From: Chrysomallon squamiferum | Lineage: Eukaryota > Mollusca > Gastropoda > Neomphalida > Peltospiridae | Direction of reading: 5' to 3' | DNA: 32,500 bases | Assembly: GCA_012295275.1 (NCBI GenBank) | Contig: CM022670.1 | Coordinates: forward strand, 13,547,083 to 13,579,582 | Shown: positions 21,571 through 32,099 of the stretch, piece after piece | Position numbering within the stretch: the first letter of the stretch is position 1 | Layout: each line of letters opens with the position of its first letter | The notes under the pieces: generated by a model | Database searches by the model: none | Seen by the model: only the letters and a program-made list of their open reading frames with translations | Told to the model about the DNA's origin: nothing | Made by a program: the position numbers and the translations under genes

Positions 21571-22370
21571 TGTTCTTGTTGTTGTTATCAAAGGTCACTT
21601 TATTATTATTTATTATACTTCTGCTGTCAAATCATCACACTCATCTCATTAATAATTATATTATTTATATAAAGACTTTTATCAAGTAGTATATAATAAG
21701 GCAGGGAATCTCACCAAATGAAAATGTATTGCACTCTGGTGTCAAAGGTCTGGCTGCAATAATCTGGCCAACAGGAATATCTGGTGATGCACTGTTGTAA
21801 CTATGGCAACAAATTATTTATGAAAAAGCTTAACAATATCACAGCAAATTTTTTTTAAAAATCAGTTACTTGGTGTCAAACAAAGGTAAATATACAAAGC
21901 ACACACACACCCACACACACAGTTACATAAACTTGCATGCACAGGGATTGATGATCAGAATCAAAAAAAAAAAAAAAAATAACAAATATATTTTCAAATT
22001 TAGTTTCTGGAACTGGTCAAGAATGTGCATCACTGGTTATTAACAGCATAAAAAAATTATATCTACATTTGAAACAAATTACTGAAATGGCCGTATATTT
22101 TATATAGTAAGAAGGTATTATACATTGTGATGGTTAAAACCTTTACACATGCACACACTAATGTTTCTGGAATAAATTAATGAAAAAATAATGTATCAAA
22201 AAAAAAAAATGTACTTTTTTTCTTAACCTATATTAGATAATGATGTAAATATGTGTGTTGATGTTGCTGTTGTTTTCACTAAAACTTTGGTACCTTGCAA
22301 TTCCAGTTTCATCACTAATTGTAACCTCGCGAGAATACAGTGTATTGAAAATCCTTCTTCTGACAGCCAT
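13610..22370 (-). CDS. Triple-SPRY RING-finger protein, 16 exons, 663 aa
   Basis: Exons from 5' to 3': 22294-22370, 21715-21800, 21252-21372, 20848-20968, 20364-20489, 19902-19978, 19277-19362, 18778-18898, 18286-18406, 17504-17626, 16616-16680, 16230-16315, 15701-15821, 15011-15131, 13940-14299, 13610-13789. All introns are GT-AG and the total is 1992 nt. Three SPRY modules (about residues 1-177, 178-353, 354-520) each carry PGW, then YHADDG, then MGC or MTC, FYP.(I/V)G and GE.V, the pattern of RanBP9-type SPRY domains. A glycine-rich linker (about 524-604) and a RING (614-651) follow. Most likely a ubiquitin ligase whose SPRY modules bind substrates; this is inferred from the domains. The ATG has G at -3 and +4, and an in-frame TAG lies 18 nt upstream in unspliced DNA, next to a possible acceptor. 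I know no named gene with this exact architecture; RSPRY1 combines one SPRY with a RING. Confidence 0.9.
13970..14165 (-). repeat. 27-bp coding minisatellite (GTVTSGGG[E/D] repeat)
   Basis: Seven copies of a 27-nt unit, with the word CTAGTAACTGTGCC starting at 13983, 14010, 14037, 14064, 14091, 14118 and 14145. On the coding strand each unit gives GTVTSGGG followed by E or D (G in the last). The units form a flexible, acidic, Thr/Ser-containing linker between SPRY module 3 and the RING. The antisense frame, with its Pro-Pro-Pro-Leu-Val-Thr-Val repeats, is a shadow. Confidence 0.95.
15833..15861 (-). other. Perfect 29-nt palindrome upstream of the exon 13 acceptor
   Basis: Fourteen bases on each side of a central T are perfectly self-complementary (arm AAATTAAACTTTAA). 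In the pre-mRNA a 14-bp hairpin would end 11 nt before the acceptor of exon 13, covering the usual branch-point and pyrimidine-tract region. Confidence 0.7.
16320..16565. repeat. Intronic minisatellite, about 52-bp period
   Basis: Imperfect units built around AAACAAAGGGAAGYAACTC, TTTATTATGTACTATATTTG and GTAAACTG, about four copies with decaying ends. The word AAGGGAAGTAACT resembles a motif I associate with molluscan interspersed repeats. It lies in the intron between exons 12 and 11 of the SPRY-RING gene. Confidence 0.6.
16999..17265. repeat. Imperfect intronic tandem repeat, about 58-bp period
   Basis: Repeated words GAAATTCTA, TTACTATTATTATAATATC, AAAGTATAA and AAGTACTGAT recur with drift across the intron between exons 11 and 10 of the SPRY-RING gene. 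Confidence 0.5.
17267..17334. repeat. (TA)n(GATA)n compound microsatellite
   Basis: (TA) tract followed by about nine GATA units. Confidence 0.93.
17504..19978 (-). other. SPRY module 2 (exons 6-10 of the SPRY-RING gene)
   Basis: Exons of 77, 86, 121, 121 and 123 nt, 528 nt in all, give residues 178-353, again phase 0 at both ends. In the 40-residue stretch of the third exon, 34 residues match module 1. The whole block could be lost or gained without a frameshift. Confidence 0.88.
17862..17899. repeat. (AAAT)n microsatellite
   Basis: About nine AAAT units in the intron between exons 10 and 9 of the SPRY-RING gene. Similar tracts lie at 20534-20564. (AAT)n lies at 19228-19264 and (TTA)n at 21522-21570 in other introns of the same gene. 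Confidence 0.9.
20364..22370 (-). other. SPRY module 1 (exons 1-5 of the SPRY-RING gene)
   Basis: Coding exons of 77, 86, 121, 121 and 126 nt give residues 1-177. The module starts and ends in phase 0. Exon 3 holds the loop HRHYPAHRQPGW and YHADDG. Exon 4 holds GEIMGC and the strand TVSFFRNN. Exon 5 holds GGFYPAIGFHSFGESV. The end of the module is acidic (PSDDEQ). Confidence 0.88.
21522..21570. repeat. (TTA)n microsatellite in intron 2 of the SPRY-RING gene
   Basis: About 15 TTA triplets with one interruption. Confidence 0.9.
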
Positions 22371-23962
22371 ACCCCGACAGTTGTGTGTCTAAGACAGAAA
22401 GTTATCTTTTTAAAGACAGATGTCATCATCTTTATAATTTAAAAACTATATAGTATACAGTTAACCATTAATTTTACATATTATGACTGATCTATAAACA
22501 GATATTCAGATATATAAACACACACACACACAAAAAAAGATTATCCTTTACCTATAATTTTAATAATCATATATTTCATAGCATTTTACTCATTACAGCC
22601 ATAAAATGTACTAATTATTTATTAATTCAAATATTAATATAAACTAGTAGATATTCAAAAGTGAGTCTTCGTGTTTTTTATGTTTCGTTTAATTATTTGT
22701 TTACATCTATGATCTATTCAAAAACTTCCGGGTTCGACACCCAAGGATTAATATTTCGTACCCTAATTCAGTTTTTATATTGTACCGCAGTTTGTTGTTC
22801 TTCTGATAGTAAACATTTACACTGGTCATATAAATAAATCTAAGTGTGTACTGGCTTTTCAGATCAACCAAAATTCCACTCTCTTTGATTTCCTTCTTTT
22901 CTTTTTTTTATCGAAACGTAGCTGTCCGCTTGTGTGACTTTCGACAAAACGGTGAAAACCAAATTTATTCTTGTTTTGAAAAGAAAGGATATCAGTGAAT
23001 TGTATTTATACGTACATGGCTTTTTACATTGCAGTTTTAAGTAATCTTCACGATGTGGCAGTTTTATTTCTCTTATGTCTGTCTGCAGTTTGAACTTTGT
23101 TGTTTGTGATATTTCTTCCGTGTTTTAAAGGTGGTATTAGAATATTTAAAAACAAGGAACATTTTCTTTAGTCACCGGTGAAAGAATCGCGGTCAGACCA
23201 TGAGAATGAAAATTTGGATGATTTAACAATCGAAAGTGAGCTTAGATATCATTAAATCGCCCTTTAATAATATCTTAAAGGTAACAGAATTACAAAATTA
23301 GTAAAATATTTAGTGAAATCTATGTGGACAGTGTATGGACCGTAACAAGAAACAACAAGATTACTAAAGTCTAAATATAATAATTATAATAATTCACATT
23401 TATTTTACGAATACAAGTATTTAACATAATAATTTCCTCTTTTTTCAGTGATTAACCTAATTCACATAAATAATAATGGTGGTTTAAAAATTGAGAAAAT
23501 TATATTTATTCAGTATTAACAACGAACAGATAAAATGTAGTTAATTATTATTAAATTTTTCTTTCTTCATTAATCATGGAAGTTAAACGAGCACCATGGC
23601 ATAACTTCCCATAAGACTTAATAATTATGCAGTGCTCGGTCCCTTTTAATTTGTTTACCTTAAATATTAACTCTGTCACTAAATGAGTGTTATTCGTATA
23701 TGAGATGTGAAAAGCTATGCACCGAAGTCTTAAAATCTGTAAATTTTGTAATTACTAAATATTACGGATTTTCACGTTAACTGGTGATGCGGTGCAGAAT
23801 AGGTTTTAAATCAAGTATGTAAAGTTTTTGTGACAAGCTGGTACTTTCCAGTAATAACAAGACTATTTCTCTGGCACATGTCATAAGCTTGTGCAATCTT
23901 GCAACATAATATGTTTATTTATTTCAAAGTATATTTACAACTTTTATTTATACATTTTCTAG
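22371..23962. promoter_or_regulatory. Divergent intergenic region, likely promoters of both flanking genes
   Basis: The SPRY-RING gene reads leftward from 22370 and the next gene reads rightward from 23984. The spacer therefore holds the 5' ends of both. CG dinucleotides are noticeably more frequent at about 22720-23260 than in the flanking introns, and simple repeats are scarce there. A 5' UTR exon of the rightward gene is expected here because its first coding exon follows an acceptor. AAAG|GTAACA near 23280 is one possible donor. Exact start sites cannot be placed. Confidence 0.4.
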
Positions 23963-23983
23963 TTGACAAATCAAACTTTGAGA

Positions 23984-25097
23984 ATGCCAAGCAATAAAGA
24001 TTTTGATTTTCATCTGACTGTTGGTGGTGTGGAGTTGCCAGAATATGAAAAAGATGGGGAATGTTTTGTAGAATCATGTCTGTTCACACCCTACAGTTAC
24101 AACATGAAAGTCGAAGAAGAAGTCGGTGATGAGAAAGAAGTTCAGGTAGAAATTAAATCCAAAAATATTTTTTGGTTCTTTTATTTTATTCTCAGAACAC
24201 CAATCAGTTTTATTTTAGATGAACAACTGTATGTGCATGAATGTGTGCATACATAGTCTATCTGTTTATATATCTGAATCAGAAACCAAATGTATTTGGC
24301 ATCATGCAGTTTGTTTTTCACTAATACAGCCAGGTTCATTAAAGCAATTAAAAATGACTAAACAAAATGCATTTTAATGTAGTTTTCTGGGTAACAGTTA
24401 ACTATTCACTCCAAGATGTTTATTCCCTAACAAAAGTTTTATAGAGTTTTACAAAAATCCAGTTTTGGGCAGAATACTCAGTGTGTTAGAGTTATAATGC
24501 TTATGAGAGACATGTTTGAACAGTTCTTTTATCATTCACACAACTAAGATAATTTTATTTAAATATTTTAAATTTTTTTAATTTTAATATTTTGTTTGTT
24601 TCAGAGCTGGCCTGTAACACCTTATCAGTTAAAAATAACTGCCAGTGCATCTGGTCCTCAATATTACTACAGAGTGTATGTTGATGGTAACCATGTGAAA
24701 AGCTGCAGTATTCATCCAGGTGAAACCAGGTCAGTATTACTGTTATTAGATATGATGCTAACTGTTCATTTACTAGTAAAACAGTGACAGAATGATAATG
24801 AAATGATTTTTGCTGAAATTACTCCTGAACGGGTTCCTCAATTTGACAGAACAAAAATGAAATTGTGAATAAAAGTATTTGTTTTATTATTTAATTTAAA
24901 TGGAACTCTGTTTGCCGTTTTGTTAATACCCAGTCTACTGTGTGTTACTCTGGTCTGTCATTAAATGTTCCTTAATTCGTGTTGAACTATAGTATTATGT
25001 TAGAATTATTTTTAATATTGTTTCTAATTATGGCAGACATAGTCTGGATCTCTTTTTCTCACTGAAGATCACCTGAATGTTCTTCTTATTTTCATTT

Positions 25098-25128
<31 letters not shown>

Positions 25129-27416
25129 CATTTTTTATCAGTCACTGAGTACTTACTGACCTTTAGTATTTGGAATCTAATAAGGTGTGTATGAATGGGT
25201 ATGAACAAATGCATTTTTAAACATGTATGATGTTGTTAAAGATAAAATATAACAGTAATATAACTAACTGATGACAAAATCTGAAGAAGAGAGATGCCAA
25301 ATTTTACATTTGTTTTTGTTGATACTAACTGAGAAATCAATAACTTTGTACTAAATGTTGTATAAAAGATAACAGCCTCAGTTAAGTAAAAACAGAAAAC
25401 AGTTGTGAAATTGATTAGACTTGCAGAAGCAATTAACTAGTTATGCAAAAGATAAATCATTCTTTAAAAACAAGAAAAAGAAAACTAATAAACTAGTTAC
25501 ATAATTTTGGGTAGATAAAGTACAAATACATTTTTTTTATCACAATATATAATATTTTATTACAGATGTCAATTGTTGTCTAAAACACAAACTTTTTTTG
25601 TTTATGATGAAATATTCTCTGTAGAACTTGTTCTTTGCTTTTTGAAAATTTGGACTGTTGCTCACTGTTTAGAATGCTTAGAATATGGTTTGCATTGTCA
25701 GTTCTCTTTTCATTTCTTATTTACAATTCCCCTAAAGTCCCATGAATGTGTGATAAAAGGCAGTAATTATGTGCTTTTATCACTAAAAGAAAATGCATAT
25801 TGTTATTGTTATTATTACTAAAGACTCCTCTATGGAAACAGATACTTAAGCAACACCTTTTTTTTGTTATTAGACAAATACAAGTAGTTTGAAATACCTA
25901 TTATTAATGAAATATATTGTGAAAAATTCATTAATTTTTTTATTATTTTTATTATTCTCTCAGAGTGGTAGGAGGTTTTCGTGATGGGAATCAACTCAAA
26001 GAATTTCTGTTTTCTCTTCCTCGATTTCCTAAAGATGAGGTATCATTTATTTATTTTTTTATTTTTTTATTTATTTTTTTTATTGTTTAAATGTTTGTGT
26101 TGGAAAATATATTAGGAAAATTAGTCATTAGTCTTACAAGCATTTCATTATTATGTTGAATTCCTAATTATAATATATGCAGTTTATTTCTTAATATGTG
26201 CTCATTATTTCTTACTTTAATATATGCTTATTTGTTCATTTATTTATTTATTATATGTGGACATTTATCACAATTGCATTATTTTTTTTTCTCACATATT
26301 TATTAAATTAGACAGTTTGTTTATGATACAAATTTTTTATTATTATTAACTTTATTCATTTGTTTATGACCAGCTATCAGAAATTTTTTAATCATTTTCT
26401 TTTTATTTCAGACTGACAGAATTGATCCTGAGATGCGATCTAAAGTTGGCACAGTGGAGATTCTCTGTTACAACGCTCAACTTAGAAACACAAAAATGAC
26501 AACCAGAACTAGGAAGCTCCAGTATCTGCAAGCAACAAAGAAAGATGCAACTTACGTAACACATGGTAATCAAAACAATTTTCTGTTAAAACTGTTTTCC
26601 ATAAAACTGTAACATGTTGTTTTGCCTCATACATTTTATTCATTGTTCTTGCTATATATGGGTATGAGTATTTCAGCATGTTTTTTTTATTTTTTTTTTT
26701 TTATTTGCTGGAGGGAGAAAATGACCAAGAATAAAAATATATTTAGCGCCCAAAGCCTCTTATCAGCTGAGCTCTTCTTTTTATTTGATAGAAATTTGTC
26801 CCTGATAGTGGTTACTTAGATTGTTTATTTGTGTACTGGGCTGTTCCACTTTTATACAAGTGCTTTGTTCATTCTTTTCATGCAGTTCTTAATTTTTTCA
26901 GAATCATTAAAACCTCTTGTTTGTTTGTTTTTTCTTTTCTTTTTATTATTGTTATTTATTTATCATTGTTAATTATTATAATATTATTTATCCATCTTTT
27001 TAATTTATTCATTGGTTAACATATTAAGTTGATTTATATATATATATATAAATGTGTGTGTGTGTATCTATCATACAGGAAAGTACAGCATGATAACTAC
27101 AAAAGCTGGCAGACCAATCAGAGTAAAGTCATCACGGAAACGAACTGACTTCTGGTATGTTCAAGATCTGAGAACGAAGCTTTCAATAAAGTATGTTACA
27201 AAAGACACCTTAACAGAAATGGGTTTTGATATCAAACCTGTACCTTTTCTGGATGAAACGGATCCAGCTGTGGGAAGTAGACAATCCTTAGTGAGTAGTA
27301 ACAGTAGATCCAGTACGCAAACTAACAGTCAGATGAATTCCAAAAGTGAACTTTCAGCAGTAAAACTGGAGCCACTTCATATTGAATCGTCAAATGAAAT
27401 TATTGTTGTTGATTAA
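23984..27416 (+). CDS. DUF7918-like protein with SUMO-related tail, 5 coding exons, 284 aa
   Basis: Coding exons 23984-24145, 24605-24729, 25964-26039, 26412-26565 and 27079-27416 (phases 0, 2, 0, 1) have GT-AG introns and end in TAA. An acceptor at 23961-23962 precedes the first ATG by 21 nt, so a 5' UTR exon probably lies upstream. Residues 1-165 look like a beta-rich domain: VGGVELPEY near the start, YYYRVYVDGN near 75-84, then a GGFRDG and EFLFSLP segment, and GTVEI near 134. This order resembles the DUF7918 family, best known to me from fungi; the match is from memory. Residues 187-194 are a basic cluster (RVKSSRKR) that could be a nuclear signal. The Ser/Thr/Asn-rich tail carries V267-K268-L269-E270, a SUMO acceptor consensus, and ends in EIIVVD, a SUMO-interaction-like motif. 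Its function is unknown. Gene structure is well supported, family less so. Confidence 0.8.
25099..25123. repeat. (CA)n microsatellite
   Basis: About 12 CA dinucleotides in the intron between coding exons 2 and 3 of the DUF7918-like gene. Confidence 0.85.
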
Positions 27417-28400
27417 GCAGTCTTTCCATCTTCTTTTTTTTATAAACTATTATTATCATTATTATAATTATGGTGGAACCTGCAGAAAAATACTTTCATT
27501 TCATTGATTTTTCATCTCATCCTATTTCCATGTAATGGAAGAAAGCTTCGAGATTGTTTGTTTAACAAAGTTTTATCTGATTGTGTTAATTAATACTTAA
27601 GAAAATTATGTTGAATATGATTCTGAAACATTAAAATGAACCTTTATCAGAGAAGTTTAATATCTGTTACATATAATTGTCGCTGTACAATGAAACATTG
27701 TAATTGTGCTGTGCTGGGTAAGACATATGAATTGTAACAACTCTGAGATGTTTGAATAATATAATACAATGGACACTTTATCTCTGAGATGTATTATTGT
27801 AACAACTCTGAGATGTTTGAATAATATAATACAGTAATAAAACATTGCAGTTTGGCAAGAACATCACATTGGTACTTAAATACATACAGCAGGTGGTGGT
27901 TACTCCAACTGAATGATTGTTGTTCAAGACACTAACATTTTTTATTTTTGATGAAATATAAAAAGTCATGTGAAAAGTGTCTTCTCAGTTTTGAGAGATC
28001 TCGTTCTGGTTTGAGGAATTAAGTTGTAGATTATTTTATTGTGCCTAAATTATCTGTTAATGAAAAATATAGATTTTTAAAAAACTATTTGATTAAAAAT
28101 AAATAACAAAAATATCTTGAGTTCTATTTTGAATCCAAGCTTGGAATGCTTGTAATTCCTGTTCTTTAAAAGGTTTTCTTTCTATTAAATCGCTGTTTTA
28201 TAATTTTGTATTTATAATATATATTTATATTTATCTTAATACACCTTTCTATGTGCTGAACAAATAATTAAGCTGTTAATGCTTTTAAAGCATTTAAGAT
28301 TTTACATTCTGAAGTACTAAATTAACTTAAGAAATTATTCAACAAGTGATAAATACAGTTCATATTTTATGCATTTGGATTTTAAAAAATCAATAAAATT
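27417..28400 (+). other. Probable 3' UTR of the DUF7918-like gene
   Basis: No further coding sequence follows the stop at 27414-27416. AATAAA occurs at 27836-27841, 28099-28104 and 28392-28397, so the transcript could end at any of these. The first lies directly after the second copy of a 38-nt direct repeat. Confidence 0.45.
27731..27833 (+). repeat. 38-nt perfect direct repeat, 65-nt apart
   Basis: The 38 nt starting ATTGTAACAACTCTGAGATG at 27731-27768 are repeated exactly at 27796-27833. A further partial copy of CTCTGAGATGT sits between them. It lies within the probable 3' UTR. Confidence 0.9.
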
Positions 28401-29561
28401 CATCAGTTAACTAAATCAGTTTAATAATTATAACTACATTAAAAAAAAGAACTTTCTGTCAATGTGTTGTATCTTTAAACTGTTCTCAGTGGTTTCTGAA
28501 ATATTACTAATATATAATGCCTAATAGTGATTGAAACTATTCATTTTGTCTGAAAGCCATATAATAGAGTTAGGTTATTTTCATATGTCAGGGACTAAAA
28601 ATTTCATCAAACTGTTGGCACCACTGTTTCAATGGATACAATTATAACAGGTGAAAAAACTGATTATTAAAATACAATATGACTACCCTGTTCTTTATGC
28701 CTCTGGCAGCAACTTTACCATTTCCATCGAGTTTCATTAAAAGCTTATTTGTTCAGTACAATTATTATGAACATGGCTCCTAATATAAGCAATTTTACAA
28801 TTTCTGATGCCTAAGGTTTATGTTCCAAATTTTTTTTTTATTTCCTCTCTCTGATTAGCCTCATGATTACCTACATTTTACTGCTTTATTCTTTCTCCAG
28901 TTAATGAAATTAGAAATATATTTATGGAGAATGTATAGATCATATACTTAAGAAGATTAGAACCACATTGCTTATGGTCTGTTTGAGCACTGACCGGTGT
29001 TGGTTTTTTTTTTTTTCATCCTAAGAACATATTAAGACCATTTCAGAAATTAGAATGCTAGTGTAACTATCAAAGTGAATGAATGCTACATTGCTGAATA
29101 TCACCTCAAGCCAAAAACATGAATAGTCCTTGACATAATCATGAAAATGTGTTTTGGCATCATAAAATATACACTCATTTTAAAACAACAACAACAAAAA
29201 AAAAAAAAAAATAAATTTAAAAAAAGCAAAAACAAAACAACAGCAAACAAAGAACTAATCTGGTCTTTTAAATTTAGATGTTTAATAAACTGATTCATTA
29301 TTATTATTATTTTGTACGAAATTAAAAACGTAAGTCTGGTATAGATTGCCTGATTGCAAAACCATAATCATGGCGTTAGATTTAAACAAAATTACAAATT
29401 AGACTTTCTGTGCATTTGCAAGAAGTTAAATAACACATAGCAATATTCTCACTTGAACTGGCTTCAAGGAAACATGAAAAAAAAGAAAAAAGAAAGAAAA
29501 CAAAAACACACACCTAATTAATAAATAGCCGGTAATCTGGCAAAAATATCTGTAGTATATT

Positions 29562-29719
29562 AGTCCAAAAGGGTTTCCGAATAATATAATGGAAAAACGT
29601 TGCAGGTTATTGTCATGTTAGTTTGCGCTCATTTGAAATTAGTGTATTTAAGGTAGGATATAATTTTTATTTGTGACATTTGTTTACTAGATTTTCATAA
29701 TTATCCTAATTAACAATAT

Positions 29720-29767
<48 letters not shown>

Positions 29768-29951
29768 TGGGTGCTAGTCCAAAAGAACTGAGTTTCCGAA
29801 TAATCAAATGACGTCATAGTAGACCCATTGTGTTATTGTCATGTTAATTTACTCTCATTCAGAATTAGTGCATTTAAAGTAGGATGTAATTATTATTTGT
29901 ATCATTTCTTTACTTGATTTTCTTAATTATCCTAATTAGCAGTATTACAAA
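29562..29951 (+). repeat. Diverged tandem duplication, about 165-nt units
   Basis: Copy 1 (29562-29722) and copy 2 (29776-29951) share AGTCCAAAAG, TTTCCGAATAAT, TTATTGTCATGTTA, then an AATTAGTG.ATTTAA.GTAGGAT block and AATTATCCTAATTA in the same order, with about 15-20% differences by eye. An (AAT)n tract (29723-29766) separates them. Confidence 0.8.
29723..29766. repeat. (AAT)n microsatellite
   Basis: About 14 AAT triplets between the two copies of the tandem duplication. Confidence 0.93.
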
Positions 29952-30128
29952 TCTATATATCAATTACAATTAATAACGCCTTTCCTACTAGTAAATGTTT
30001 ATGATACATAAACAAACATAAAGATGTAATCTATAATTTAATATCATTTTCTATTTTCTGTTGATAAATTGCTATAAAATGTATTATATGAAATTCAGTG
30101 CAATTATTTTTTCCAGTAGATGCCATTA

Positions 30129-30182
<54 letters not shown>
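30129..30182. repeat. (AAT)n microsatellite
   Basis: About 18 AAT triplets. The poly-Tyr frame on the other strand is spurious. Confidence 0.93.
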
Positions 30183-30190
<8 letters not shown>

Positions 30191-30610
30191 TAAAGAAATT
30201 TAACAAAAATAAACAAATAAATAAAAATGTTTTGTTATTTATCTAAAAATATATATTTATTATTGTAACAGCTTTATTCTGGATTAAAGGTAATTGTTAA
30301 TTTCTGCATTTTGATTATATATATATATAAATATTTGTGTGTGTGTGTGTGCATGTGTGTACATATATACATTATTTGGCATTTAACAGTTTCAAATTAA
30401 ATTGATTAATTAAATTTTCTCTGTTTTTAGGATGTGTTTATTTCTATATCATCAGCATTTAGGTTATAACTGTAAACTATTCATGTGGATCAAATACATG
30501 CATATCTGCTGCATCTGTATTAGTGTATATTGTTTAAAATGCATATATGTTGTATGTGTACTAATGTTTGAATGTTAATTGCTGTGGTATGGATGTGTAC
30601 ATGTACACAC

Positions 30611-30703
30611 ACACATTAAACAATACATATACTACAGATTATTAATATATATATATATATATATTGTTTAATATATCTGTAGTATGTGTACTGTTTAATG
30701 TGT
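30611..30703. repeat. Inverted repeat, 29-nt arms
   Basis: Arm 30611-30639 (starting ACACATTAAACAATACATAT) pairs with 30675-30703 with two mismatches. The 35-nt centre is largely (AT)n and can extend the pairing. Related words recur at about 30530-30575, so the area is an AT-rich self-complementary cluster. Confidence 0.8.
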
Positions 30704-32099
30704 AAATGGATCTGTATATAGTGTTTGATATTTATATTGTTGGTATGTGCATTTATGTTTAATATTTTTCTTTTCCTTATTAATTCGTTTTCTATTTATT
30801 TTTTTATTTTTTATTATTATTCTTTTTTTTTTTTTAAAATGACAACTTCTCATTATTTTTTAAAAACAAAATTTGAACTGTTTACTATATTAAATACAGT
30901 GACAATGACAGCACCACCTCAGAGTGGCTAATATAAACTCAGTTTTAAAATGTGTATCTTGAGGTGAAATATAACAAATGTCATTATTACTGAATTTGAA
31001 AATGTCTAATAAAACAAAACACTAGTTTGATAGTAATGAAGTTTAATAATGAAGTTTAACTATTCTGAACTGTTAAGCTTGTTGTTATTTCTGAAAAACA
31101 ACAAATGACACATCACTGTAACATATGCATATAAAATTAAAATATTCTTTTAAAAAAAAACCAGTCACCACAAATTACTGATAATCAAATTAATTAAATC
31201 TACATGCAAACAACTGAAACTGCCTGTGTAAATAGGTTGCCTAAGTTTTGACCTTCAGACATCATTGACACACAGAATGTATCTGTGTATTTGTTCATAC
31301 CACTGTTAAATGATATAGAGATTAAATGTAAATTCCCCTAAAATATTATTATTAAGAGCAAGTTTGTGGACACATATAGTATTAAAAGGTCTGTTATTTT
31401 TATTGTTATTTTGTTATTTTTTATTGTTATTTTGTTTTATTTTTTCCTCTCCAATATTAATTAAACACAGAATGAATTTATCCATAACACTATTCGGGCA
31501 AATTTATTTAACAGAGAGAAGAAAAAAAAGAAACAGGATTTAATATACAATTTTTTACATTTTAAAATTAACAAAAAAAGATTTAGAATATCAATGTCTT
31601 TAATTTAAGAGCAGCAAAAAGACAAAAAATATACCTACTGAATCATTTTGAAATTCAAATTTGTAAAAAAATATGTACAAATGTAAGTCATTTATTTCTT
31701 ATGTAAAAATGTTTTAATCTATTTTTTAAAATGACAATACTTATTTAAAAATGTCAACAGTGAAATTAACTTATAAATTATTTATACATTCTAAATGCAT
31801 GAAAGGTAAATATTTCTAAGACATCTTTTTATTTTATTCTTGCAGGGGCAGGTTTGTCACTTCTGTAAACCACATGACACAAAAATGTACAGAATTGTGA
31901 ATTTATTTTTTTGTTGTTGCAGACACCACAAGTCATACACTAACAACAGCTGTTAGTACAAGTTGTAAATTTCTTTCTGGAAAAACAGCTCTGTCTTACT
32001 GTCATACTGAAAGATTTTTTGTTTTTATTTTTGTTTTAAAAAAAAAAAAAAAAGTCTGTTGCCATGGTGACCGGATGAAATGAATTTTCTAAAGATGAT

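Larger units (their letters stand above)
28401..32099. other. Intergenic, no supported gene
   Basis: AT-rich DNA with no frame that has splice signals or a recognisable product. It contains the tandem duplication at 29562-29951, two (AAT)n tracts, the inverted repeat at 30611-30703 and poly(T)/poly(A) runs. The right end, roughly 31500-32099, is likely 3' UTR of the minus-strand gene whose stop lies at 32100. Confidence 0.5.

Noticed and set aside
22223-22429. Minus-strand 68-codon frame overlapping the first SPRY-RING exon
   Set aside because: It is in a different frame. Only the frame starting at 22370 joins to exon 2 and aligns with the matching exon of module 2.
22726-22748. GGGTTCGACACCC, which resembles a tRNA T-arm or B-box
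   Set aside because: The outer stem bases do not pair, and no D-arm, anticodon arm or acceptor stem is found upstream. There is no tRNA gene.
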